From contig JAMPAG010000010.1 in NCBI GenBank assembly GCA_023667365.1, positions 1 through 55,316 on the forward strand: DNA of 55,316 nt, read 5' to 3'. The position numbers and the translations under genes are program-made. The notes under the pieces are model-generated. The model ran no database searches, was not told where the DNA came from, and saw nothing but the letters and a program-made list of their open reading frames with translations. Source of the stretch: a bacterium (lineage in GTDB: Bacteria; Bacillota; Clostridia; Lachnospirales; Lachnospiraceae). Positions 17,990 through 25,104 of this stretch are shown in pieces (position 1 is the first letter of the stretch; each line of letters starts with the position of its first letter).

Positions 17990-18052
17990 AAAAAAGAGTT
18001 TCACTTGCGCGAAACTCTTTCAAAGAAATGCCGCAGGCATTTCTTTCGGGTT
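17990..18052 (+). repeat. Paired-hairpin intergenic repeat, copy 2 (tandem with copy 1)
   Basis: A second unit directly after the first. Hairpin 1 is AAAGAGTTTCAC/GCGAAACTCTTT (17993-18020, one mismatch) and hairpin 2 is AAAGAAATGCC/GGCATTTCTTT (18022-18046). Its tail is TTCGGG, close to the CCGGG that follows hairpin 2 elsewhere. Confidence 0.85.
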
Positions 18053-18060
18053 ATGAAATG

Positions 18061-18102
18061 AAACAGCGGTCTTTCTTTTTTGAAGATAAGACCGCTGTTT
18101 TT
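18061..18102 (+). terminator. Rho-independent terminator before rimM
   Basis: AAACAGCGGTCTT (18061-18073) pairs exactly with AAGACCGCTGTTT (18088-18100), followed by more T. It separates khpA from rimM, so rimM probably has its own promoter; TATAGT at 18116-18121 is a possible -10 box without a clear -35. Confidence 0.8.
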
Positions 18103-18160
18103 CAAAAATCCCCTGTATAGTAAAAGAGTGCAAAGGGGAAAAGCAATAAGGAGCGGCAAA

Positions 18161-18688
18161 ATGACGGACAGGGAAGAAGAGTTATTCAGAGTGGGATGCG
18201 TGGCGACGACGCACGGCGTACGCGGGGAAGTGAAGGTGTATCCGACAACGGAGGAGCCGCAGCGCTTTAAGAAATATAAGGAAGTCCTGGTGAAAGATCC
18301 GCAGGGGCGGCGGCAGGAACGCAGTATGCAGATTGAAAGCGTCAAGTTTTTTAAGCAGATGGTCATCCTGAAACTCAGGGAATGCGATACCATGGAAGAC
18401 GCGGAACTGCTGCGCGGCGCGGAACTGTATGTACCCAGAGAAAAGGCGGTCCCGCTGAAAGAAAACGAATATTACATTTCTGATCTGATCGGGATGCAGG
18501 TGGAGAGCGACGAGGGCGCATTGCTCGGCGTGCTGGATGATGTGATACAGACCGGCGCGAACGACGTATATGTCGTGAAGCAGGCGGACGGCAGGGAAAT
18601 CCTTCTTCCGGCGATCAAAGAATGCATCAGGCAGGTGGACGTGGAAGCGCGGCATATGGTAATCCATCTGATGCCGGGACTGGTGTGA
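18161..18688 (+). CDS. rimM: Ribosome maturation factor RimM
   Basis: A 175-residue RimM, which binds S19 and helps mature the 3' domain of 16S rRNA in the 30S head. The N-terminal barrel has FRVGCVATTHGVRGEVKVYP, a family hallmark. The C-terminal PRC-barrel has YYISDLIGMQVESDEGALLG and IKECIRQVDVEARHMVIHLMPGL. ATG 18161 is set by AAGGAG (18148-18153). It is next to trmD as usual, separated by a hairpin repeat. Confidence 0.96.
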   Translation: MTDREEELFRVGCVATTHGVRGEVKVYPTTEEPQRFKKYKEVLVKDPQGRRQERSMQIESVKFFKQMVILKLRECDTMEDAELLRGAELYVPREKAVPLKENEYYISDLIGMQVESDEGALLGVLDDVIQTGANDVYVVKQADGREILLPAIKECIRQVDVEARHMVIHLMPGLV

Positions 18689-18748
18689 TAAAAAAAGAGT
18701 TTGCGTTCCGCAAACTCTTTCGAAGAATCCGCTTTGCGGATTCTTCCA
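18688..18748 (+). repeat. Paired-hairpin intergenic repeat, copy 3
   Basis: Follows the rimM stop codon. Hairpin 1 is AAAGAGTTTGCG/CGCAAACTCTTT (18694-18720). Hairpin 2 is GAAGAATCCGC/GCGGATTCTTC (18722-18746). The stem tips differ from other copies, yet both strands change together, while the junction TTTCGAAGAA stays the same. Confidence 0.85.
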
Positions 18749-18787
18749 GACATTGGAAACTTTTTTGACGTGAAAAAGGATAAACAA

Positions 18788-19501
18788 ATGGACTTTCATA
18801 TCATGACATTATTTCCCGACATGGTGCGTGACGGCTTAAATACCAGCATTCTGGCGCGCGCCGTGCAGCGGGAGCTGATTTCGGTCAATACCTACAATAT
18901 CCGGGACTATACGACGGACAAACATAAAAAAGTGGACGATTACCCCTATGGCGGCGGCGCAGGTATGCTCATGCAGGCGCAGCCGGTTTATGACTGTTAT
19001 GCGGCGATCGTGGCGGCGCAGAGAACGAGACAGCGTATCCGCACGATCTATGTGACGCCGCAGGGGAAACGCTTTCATCAGGAGATGGCAAGGGAGCTTG
19101 CCGGCGAGGAACAGCTTATTTTTTTATGCGGGCATTATGAGGGTGTGGATGAGCGTGTGCTTACGGAGATCGTCACTGACTATATTTCCATCGGCGATTA
19201 TGTCTTAACGGGCGGCGAGCTTGCGGCAATGGTGATGGTGGACGCGATCGCGCGTCTGGTGCCGGGCGTGTTAAATAATCATGATTCGGCGGAGACGGAA
19301 TCGTTCACCGGTCATCTTTTGGAATATCCGCAGTACTCCCGGCCGGAAGTATGGCACGACAAGCGCGTGCCGGAAATCCTGTTAAGCGGCAATCACGCTA
19401 AGGTGGACGCATGGCGCTTCGAGCAGTCCATCGCGCGGACAAAGGAGCGCAGACCGGATCTGTACGAACGCTATCTGGCGGAGCATCCGGATCAGAAGTA
19501 A
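18788..19501 (+). CDS. trmD: tRNA (guanine-N1-)-methyltransferase TrmD
   Basis: A 237-residue SPOUT knot methyltransferase that makes m1G37 in tRNAs and so prevents +1 frameshifts. Visible motifs are MDFHIMTLFPDMV at the start, YGGGAGMLM (about 57-65), LCGHYEGVDERV (about 111-122) and SIGDYVLTGGELAAM (about 130-145, the cofactor knot). ATG 18788 has AAAAAGGA upstream; the frame opens earlier through the hairpin repeat and those starts have no support. Normally followed by rplS, here by a 2-kb insert. Confidence 0.96.
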   Translation: MDFHIMTLFPDMVRDGLNTSILARAVQRELISVNTYNIRDYTTDKHKKVDDYPYGGGAGMLMQAQPVYDCYAAIVAAQRTRQRIRTIYVTPQGKRFHQEMARELAGEEQLIFLCGHYEGVDERVLTEIVTDYISIGDYVLTGGELAAMVMVDAIARLVPGVLNNHDSAETESFTGHLLEYPQYSRPEVWHDKRVPEILLSGNHAKVDAWRFEQSIARTKERRPDLYERYLAEHPDQK

Positions 19502-19569
19502 GGGAAGGCGCAGGAAGCAGTGGGATAGAGCAGTACGACTGAAGACAGCGGGGGGATCATGATGTTGTC

Positions 19570-19956
19570 ATGTCTAGAACGATGAGTGTTATTTCTTTGG
19601 AAAGAACCCTGTATTTCCAAACAGATAAAACGTTTCGCAAGTACGAGCAGCTTATCAATAATCCCAATGCCGCGCTTTGTATCGACAATATGCAGATTGA
19701 AGGGAAGTGCACAGAGATCGGAAAGCCGGTAGAACATGAGGATTTCTGCGCCGCATATCAGGCGGCGTTCGCGGATTCTTTTCAGCGATATACCCTGTTA
19801 AAAAATGAACGGTTATTTGCATTGGAACCGACTTTTATTGAACGTTGGATTTATTTGAATGGCGTCCCCCACATACAGATATTTGATGTAAAAAATAGAA
19901 AATACCTATTGAAGCAATATTTGGAATCTTGTCGGATGATGCAAAAAGGGAGATGA
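19570..19956 (+). CDS. Pyridoxamine-phosphate-oxidase-like flavoprotein, N-terminally damaged
   Basis: The 128 residues RTMSVISLERTLYFQTDKTF...NPNAALCIDNMQIEG match the middle and end of small PNPOx-like split-barrel flavoproteins. The first barrel strands (about 20-30 residues before RTMS) are missing. The ribosome-binding-like GGGGG (19551-19555) is spaced for ATG 19559, which is in another frame. That frame reads DSGGIMMLSC, resembling the missing strand, and stops after 9 codons. This pattern fits a frameshift and deletion. The ORF could still be translated from ATG 19570 but probably gives a non-functional fragment. Confidence 0.5.
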   Translation: MSRTMSVISLERTLYFQTDKTFRKYEQLINNPNAALCIDNMQIEGKCTEIGKPVEHEDFCAAYQAAFADSFQRYTLLKNERLFALEPTFIERWIYLNGVPHIQIFDVKNRKYLLKQYLESCRMMQKGR

Positions 19957-19977
19957 GGTAATTCAAATTTTTATTCC

Positions 19978-20024
19978 AACTTTATTCCCAACATGTTATA
20001 ATCAAAAAAGTTGGGAATAAAGTT
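19978..20024. promoter_or_regulatory. 15-bp inverted repeat operator around the -10 box of the AlbA_2 gene
   Basis: AACTTTATTCCCAAC (19978-19992) and its exact complement GTTGGGAATAAAGTT (20010-20024) flank a TATAAT box at 19997-20002. A partial extra copy (TTATTCCAAC, 19971-19980) precedes it. A protein bound here would block RNA polymerase. The gene downstream encodes a winged-helix domain, so autoregulation is likely. The -35 box is poor. Confidence 0.75.
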
Positions 20025-20042
20025 ATAACAAGGAGCATGTCG

Positions 20043-21425
20043 ATGGATATAAAACAGATTGTGCTGGATTTATGCGCTATGAGCGATGAACAGGAATGGT
20101 TCGAATTTAAAGAAAATTGGTTTCAACCAGAAGCATTAGGAGAGTATGTTTCTGCATTATCGAATGCCGCAGCATTTCATTATAAAAAATATGCTTATTT
20201 TATATGGGGAGTAGAAAATGAGAATCATAAAATAGTTGGAACGACATTCAATCAATATTGCGATTACAATAAAGAACCTTATCAGAATTATCTGGCACGA
20301 AATCTTTCTCCAAGCCTGAACTTCTCTTTTGAGGAAATCCAGATTCGGCGGAAAAGAGTGATTGTGTTGGTAATACCTGCGGCTTTTGAGATACCTACTG
20401 CATTTAAGGAAAGGCGGTATATAAGGATTGGTTCATCTAAATGTAATATCAGAGATTATCCTAAGCGGGAAATAGAACTTTTCAAAATACTTGACGGGAG
20501 AACAGAAACCATAGAAACGATTCCGGCAAAATATCAGGAGCTTACTTTTCATAAATTGTTTGGATATTATGGATCAAAAGGAATTGTTCTCAATGACAAG
20601 ACGTTTGTAAAAAATTTAGGTCTGCGGAATGAGGAAGGACAATTTAATTTATTGGCGCAGCTACTTTCGGATGACTCTCATTTTCCGCTTCGGGTATCTA
20701 TATTTGAGGGGAAAACGAAAGGAACCAATCTGTTTTCAGTCAGAGAGTTTGGAAATAATTGCCTTTTGTATAGCTTGGACGAGTTATTACGATACGGAGA
20801 TGTGCTGAACATCATACAGACAGATGAAACAGACCGCGTTGTGGAAAGGAAAGAGGTGCCATTATTTGACAATAAGGCATTTCGGGAAGCAATCATCAAT
20901 GCCGTTTTGCATAACAAATGGGCAGAGGGAAATGAACCCATGATTTCTGTTTTTTCGGACAGGATAGAAATTTTGTCAAGAGGCGCTTTGCCGCCGGCGC
21001 AGACAATTGAAGGCTTCTATTCAGGGGAATCCGTACCTGTAAATGAAAAACTGTCGGAGATATTTTTACAATTGCATATAAGCGAAAAATCAGGACGAGG
21101 AGTTCCTAAAATAACGGAAATATATGGTAAAAAGGCATTCGTATTTAGAGAAAATTCAATTGTTGTAACGATACCGTTGAAAAAAATCAGAACGGTTGGA
21201 AATAAAGTTGGGGATAAAATGGGGAATAAAAAACCGTTAAATGCAAGGAGAAGGAAAATTTTGGCGGAAATGAGGGATAACCCCAATATAACGGCAGAGG
21301 AACTTCGTAAGACTTTGGAAATTAGTAAAACGGCAGTAGATAACAATATTTCATTTTTGCGTGAAAATGGTTATATTGAGAGGATTGGCTCAAAGAAGGC
21401 AGGATATTGGAATGTGTTGTTATAG
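20043..21425 (+). CDS. AlbA_2/ATP-binding transcriptional regulator-like protein
   Basis: A 460-residue protein of the Schlafen-AlbA_2 type. The N-terminal AlbA_2 domain (about 15-130) has EWFEFKENWF and YFIWGVENENHKIVG. The middle has a HATPase_c_4-like region (about 270-370) with FREAIINAVLHNKW, ILSRGALPP and EKSGRGVPKI. A linker VGNKVGDKMGNK leads to a C-terminal winged helix (about 400-455). I chose ATG 20043 because AGGAG at 20031-20035 is well spaced for it; ATG 20037 is only one base away. It is AT-richer than its neighbours, has its own promoter and operator, and splits trmD from rplS, so it was probably acquired. Confidence 0.82.
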   Translation: MDIKQIVLDLCAMSDEQEWFEFKENWFQPEALGEYVSALSNAAAFHYKKYAYFIWGVENENHKIVGTTFNQYCDYNKEPYQNYLARNLSPSLNFSFEEIQIRRKRVIVLVIPAAFEIPTAFKERRYIRIGSSKCNIRDYPKREIELFKILDGRTETIETIPAKYQELTFHKLFGYYGSKGIVLNDKTFVKNLGLRNEEGQFNLLAQLLSDDSHFPLRVSIFEGKTKGTNLFSVREFGNNCLLYSLDELLRYGDVLNIIQTDETDRVVERKEVPLFDNKAFREAIINAVLHNKWAEGNEPMISVFSDRIEILSRGALPPAQTIEGFYSGESVPVNEKLSEIFLQLHISEKSGRGVPKITEIYGKKAFVFRENSIVVTIPLKKIRTVGNKVGDKMGNKKPLNARRRKILAEMRDNPNITAEELRKTLEISKTAVDNNISFLRENGYIERIGSKKAGYWNVLL

Positions 21426-21459
21426 TAAACAGGACATAGCCCGCCTACACAAAAAACAC

Positions 21460-21488
21460 TTGCAATCGCCCGCATGTTATGGTAAACT
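21460..21488 (+). promoter_or_regulatory. Probable rplS promoter
   Basis: TTGCAA at 21460-21465 and TAAACT at 21483-21488, 17 bases apart. A leader of about 75 bases follows. The inserted regulator gene would otherwise cut rplS off from its usual operon, so a local promoter is expected. Confidence 0.5.
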
Positions 21489-21567
21489 ATGCACGTTGCA
21501 ATAAAAAGATGGTCCTCTGTTACACATTGTATTAAGAACATCCACGAATCGTAAGGAGAATAGAGAA

Positions 21568-21918
21568 ATGAACAACAGCATCATTAAGGAAATCGAAGAC
21601 GAGCAGTTAAAGAAAGAGGTTCCGCAGTTCAAGGTCGGCGACACCGTGCGCGTGTACGGCAAGATCAAAGAGGGAAACCGTGAGAGAATCCAGGTGTTTG
21701 AGGGAACGGTATTAAAGAAGCAGGGCGGAAGCAGCCGCGCGACTTTCACCGTGCGCAAGAATTCCAACGGAATCGGCGTAGAGAAGACCTGGCCGCTGCA
21801 TTCCCCGAACGTGGAGAAGGTAGAAGTCGTCCGCCCCGGTAAGGTCAGAAGAGCGAAACTGAATTATTTAAGAAACCGTGTCGGCAAGAAGGCAAAGGTC
21901 AAGGAGCTTGTAAAATAA
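21568..21918 (+). CDS. rplS: 50S ribosomal protein L19
   Basis: A 116-residue L19, located at the 30S-50S interface. It shows [48 protein letters not shown] and [20 protein letters not shown], all family hallmarks. ATG 21568 has GTAAGGAG upstream. The first signal peptidase gene follows closely. Confidence 0.98.
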   Translation: MNNSIIKEIEDEQLKKEVPQFKVGDTVRVYGKIKEGNRERIQVFEGTVLKKQGGSSRATFTVRKNSNGIGVEKTWPLHSPNVEKVEVVRPGKVRRAKLNYLRNRVGKKAKVKELVK

Positions 21919-21992
21919 AAAGCGGTGGATCAGGAGGGACAGATACAGTGGTATCCGTCCCTTTTTTCAACTGCTCAATAAAAGGAAAGAGC

Positions 21993-22574
21993 ATGTCCAG
22001 AAAAAAGGGATTACATTTTTATCAGAAAAAAAAGAAGCTGAATAAATCCGTGCTGCGGGAGTGCGCGACCGCGCTGTTCTATATGGCGGCGGCCGTTCTG
22101 CTTGCATTTGTGCTCGTTTACTGCATGGGGATCAAGACAAGCGTGATCGGGGACTCTATGAGCCCGACGCTGACGAACGGACAGGAAATTCTGATCAACC
22201 GGCTGATCTATTCGGTATCGACGCCCAAACGCGGCGATGTGATTGTTTTTTTGCCGAACGGAAACGAGAACGCGCATTACTATGTAAAGCGGGTGGTCGG
22301 GCTTCCGGGCGAGACCATCCAGATACGGAACGGACAGGTTTATATCGACGGAGAGCGCTACAGCGGCATGGCATACGATAAAATTTCCGATGCGGGAATC
22401 GCGGAGTATCCCGTCTCCATGGGAAAAAACGAATATTTTGTGCTGGGAGACAACGTGAACAGCAGCGAGGACAGCCGGTCAGCCAATATCGGCGTCGTAC
22501 ATGCGGACGACATCATCGGGAAAGCGTGGTTTCACATGAAAGGCGCGTATGAGGGCATGGGTTTTATCGAGTGA
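21993..22574 (+). CDS. lepB: Signal peptidase I (first copy)
   Basis: A 193-residue type I signal peptidase that cuts signal peptides from exported proteins. One N-terminal membrane helix (about 25-46) precedes the Ser-Lys catalytic pair: GDSMSPTL (S55) and YYVKRVVGLPGE (K99). The C-terminal box EYFVLGDNVNSSEDSR is present. ATG 21993 follows AAAGGAAAG; the open frame further upstream has no ribosome binding site. A second, divergent copy lies at 23570, with rbgA between them. Confidence 0.93.
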   Translation: MSRKKGLHFYQKKKKLNKSVLRECATALFYMAAAVLLAFVLVYCMGIKTSVIGDSMSPTLTNGQEILINRLIYSVSTPKRGDVIVFLPNGNENAHYYVKRVVGLPGETIQIRNGQVYIDGERYSGMAYDKISDAGIAEYPVSMGKNEYFVLGDNVNSSEDSRSANIGVVHADDIIGKAWFHMKGAYEGMGFIE

Positions 22575-22670
22575 CCAGCCGTCTGACATGGAATGAAATG
22601 CATAGGGTTATTGTGCCGCCTGTGATCTTTGACGCGATCGGCCGTCAGAAACAAAAATGAGGGTGAGAAA

Positions 22671-23525
22671 ATGAACGTACAGTGGTATCCCGGACATATG
22701 ACGAAGGCAAGGCGCATGATGCAGGAGGACATGAAGCTGATCGATCTTGTGATCGAGCTGGTGGACGCGCGGATTCCTTATAGCAGCCGCAATCCGGACA
22801 TTGACGCGCTTGCAGGCAATAAGATGCGCATCCTTTTGCTCAACAAGGCAGATCTTGCCGATGACAAAAAAAATAAGCTGTGGGCGCAATATTACCGTGA
22901 AAAAGGATGCTTTGTGCTGGAAATGAACAGCAAGACAAAGAGCGGTATGAAACAACTTGCCGGGCTTGTCAGAGAAGCGTGCCGGGAAAAAATAGAGCGC
23001 GACCGGTCAAGAGGGATCAAAAATCGTCCGATCCGCGCAATGGTCGTCGGCATTCCGAATGTCGGAAAGAGCACGTTCATCAACAGCTTTGTCGGTCAGA
23101 GCTGTACGAAAACGGGCAACCGCCCGGGCGTAACGAAGGGAAAGCAGTGGATCAAAGTGAATAAAGAGCTGGAGCTTTTAGATACGCCGGGCATTTTGTG
23201 GCCGAAATTCGAAGATCAGCTCGTGGGACAGCATCTTGCCTTCATCGGCTCCATCAATGACGAGATTCTGCAGACGGAGGAGCTTGCACTTTCCTTGATC
23301 GAGTTATTGCAAAAAGAATATCCGCAGGCAATGCAGGCGCGCTACCGGCTTGCAGAGGCGGCCGCGGATGCGCCTGCCGTGATGGAAGAGATCTGCAGAC
23401 GGCGGGGATGTTACAAAAAAGGAACGGAGCCGGACTACCATAAAGCGGCGGGATTACTGCTGGATGAGTTCAGAAATGGACTGATCGGCAAAATGACACT
23501 TGAAATTCCCATGAAATCATTCTAA
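22671..23525 (+). CDS. rbgA: Ribosome biogenesis GTPase RbgA (YlqF)
   Basis: A 284-residue circularly permuted GTPase needed late in 50S assembly. The motifs come in permuted order: NKADLAD (G4, about 61), then GIPNVGKSTFINSF (G1, about 127), RPGVTKGKQW (G2) and LDTPGILWPKF (G3, about 165). The N-terminus has the typical VQWYPGHMTKARR. ATG 22671 follows GAGGGTGAG. It belongs to the lepB-rbgA-rnhB run seen in many Firmicutes. Confidence 0.96.
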   Translation: MNVQWYPGHMTKARRMMQEDMKLIDLVIELVDARIPYSSRNPDIDALAGNKMRILLLNKADLADDKKNKLWAQYYREKGCFVLEMNSKTKSGMKQLAGLVREACREKIERDRSRGIKNRPIRAMVVGIPNVGKSTFINSFVGQSCTKTGNRPGVTKGKQWIKVNKELELLDTPGILWPKFEDQLVGQHLAFIGSINDEILQTEELALSLIELLQKEYPQAMQARYRLAEAAADAPAVMEEICRRRGCYKKGTEPDYHKAAGLLLDEFRNGLIGKMTLEIPMKSF

Positions 23526-23569
23526 TATAAGAGTAGATTGAATTGTCGATATGATAAATGAAATGATGG

Positions 23570-24187
23570 ATGACAGGCATGAAAGAGGAAGAAATCATAG
23601 AAAAGAAGAAAAACAGAAAAAAGCAGCGGGCGAAGGAGGAGGAAAAGCCCTTGACGCTCGGTCAGGAGATTTTGCAGATGAGCATCTATCTGCTGATCGT
23701 TTTATGCGTGACGTTTCTGTTGATTCATTATGTCGGGCAGCGAACCCGCGTGCAGGGAGACAGTATGCGCCCGACGCTGCATGACGGGGACAATCTGATG
23801 GTGGATAAGCTGTCGTACCGGTTTACGGAGCCGCAGCGCTATGACATCATTGTTTTTCCGTATGAACATAAAGCAAAAACGTATTATATCAAACGGATCA
23901 TCGGTCTGCCGGGCGAGCGCGTGCGCATCGATCAGGACGGGACGATCTATATTAACGGCGAGGTGCTGCATGAGAATTACGGCGCGGAGGTCATGCTCAA
24001 TCCGGGACGCGCGGCGTTAGAGATCACGCTGGGAGCGGATGAATATTTTGTGCTTGGCGATAACCGCAATAACAGTTCCGACAGCCGGGATCCATCCGTC
24101 GGCAATATTCACAGGGACCGCATTATCGGTAAAGCGTGGGTTCGCATTTGGCCGCTTTCGGACATTGGATTTTTGAAGCATCAGTAA
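23570..24187 (+). CDS. lepB: Signal peptidase I (second copy)
   Basis: A 205-residue signal peptidase I with a very basic cytosolic N-terminus, one membrane helix (about 36-56), GDSMRPTL (S65), YYIKRIIGLPGE (K108) and EYFVLGDNRNNSSDSRDPSVG. It differs clearly from the first copy, with a longer basic head and distinct loops. This suggests old paralogues with different substrate preference rather than a recent duplication. The start is uncertain: ATG 23570 and ATG 23579 both lack a good ribosome binding site. Confidence 0.92.
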   Translation: MTGMKEEEIIEKKKNRKKQRAKEEEKPLTLGQEILQMSIYLLIVLCVTFLLIHYVGQRTRVQGDSMRPTLHDGDNLMVDKLSYRFTEPQRYDIIVFPYEHKAKTYYIKRIIGLPGERVRIDQDGTIYINGEVLHENYGAEVMLNPGRAALEITLGADEYFVLGDNRNNSSDSRDPSVGNIHRDRIIGKAWVRIWPLSDIGFLKHQ

Positions 24188-24207
24188 AAATACCTTCAGA
24201 GGGAAAA

Positions 24208-24972
24208 ATGGATACGATCGGAGAAATAAAGGCGGGATTACAGGCAGCCACAGTTGCAGAGCTGCCTGCTTTTATCAAAGCGCACGAGGCTGATACGCGC
24301 AAGAGCGTACAAAATCTTGTCGCAAAAGCGCATAAAGAAATTGAGGCGTACGAAAAAGAGTGCGCCCGCATGAAAACGATGTTTTCTTATGAAAGGGAAT
24401 ATGCGGAATATTCGTTTATCTGCGGGATTGACGAGGTGGGACGGGGACCGCTTGCGGGACCGGTCGTGGCGGGAGCCGTGATTCTGCCGAAGGATTGCGG
24501 TCTGTTATACCTGAATGACTCAAAGCAGCTATCCGCAAAGAAGCGCGAGGAGCTGTACCCGCAGATCATGGAGCAGGCGGTTGCGGTCGGGATCGGATCC
24601 GCGTCACCGGAACGGATCGACGAGATCAATATTTTGCAGGCGACCTACGAGGCAATGAGGGAAGCGATCCGTCAGCTGAGCGTCAGTCCCGATCTGTTAT
24701 TAAACGATGCGGTGACGATCCCGCAGGTTACGATCCGTCAGGTGCCGATCATCAAAGGGGACGCCAAGAGCGCGTCCATTGCGGCGGCGAGCATTGTGGC
24801 GAAAGTGACGCGGGACCGGCTGATGGCGCAGTATGACGAAGTGTATCCCGAATACGGATTTGCGTCAAATGTGGGCTACGGCGCCGCAGCGCATATCGAA
24901 GCGTTAAAAAAATACGGACCGACGCCGATTCATCGGAGGACGTTTATTAAGAATTTTGTGGAGAATGAATAA
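24208..24972 (+). CDS. rnhB: Ribonuclease HII
   Basis: A 254-residue RNase HII, which cuts RNA in RNA-DNA hybrids and single ribonucleotides in DNA. The catalytic domain starts CGIDEVGRGPLAGPVVAGAV (D75, E76), with NDSKQLSAKKREELYP and KGDAKSASIAAASIVAKVTRD carrying further acidic and binding residues. It has an N-terminal extension of about 70 residues, as in Bacillus RnhB. ATG 24208 follows AGAGGG; the longer frame overlaps the lepB gene and has no support. A strong 15-bp hairpin lies after it (24978-25015). Confidence 0.95.
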   Translation: MDTIGEIKAGLQAATVAELPAFIKAHEADTRKSVQNLVAKAHKEIEAYEKECARMKTMFSYEREYAEYSFICGIDEVGRGPLAGPVVAGAVILPKDCGLLYLNDSKQLSAKKREELYPQIMEQAVAVGIGSASPERIDEINILQATYEAMREAIRQLSVSPDLLLNDAVTIPQVTIRQVPIIKGDAKSASIAAASIVAKVTRDRLMAQYDEVYPEYGFASNVGYGAAAHIEALKKYGPTPIHRRTFIKNFVENE

Positions 24973-24977
24973 GAAGC

Positions 24978-25015
24978 TGCACCGGTGATCGGCTATCTGT
25001 CCGGTCATCGGTGCA
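24978..25015 (+). other. Strong stem-loop between rnhB and the FliK-like gene
   Basis: TGCACCGGTGATCGG pairs with CCGGTCATCGGTGCA over 15 positions including two G-T pairs, with an 8-base loop. No T-run follows, so it may protect or process the message rather than end transcription. Confidence 0.65.
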
Positions 25016-25104
25016 AAGAAGGATGTCTGATAAACAGGACAGGGAAATCAAAGATATAAAAGAGTAGAAAGCAGGGATCGAAAAATGGGAAGGATGGTGA
25101 GGAT

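Noticed and set aside
17885..18052. CRISPR array
   Set aside because: The repeated pieces are hairpins of the two-stem family with no regular spacers; only two units are in tandem and other copies are far apart.
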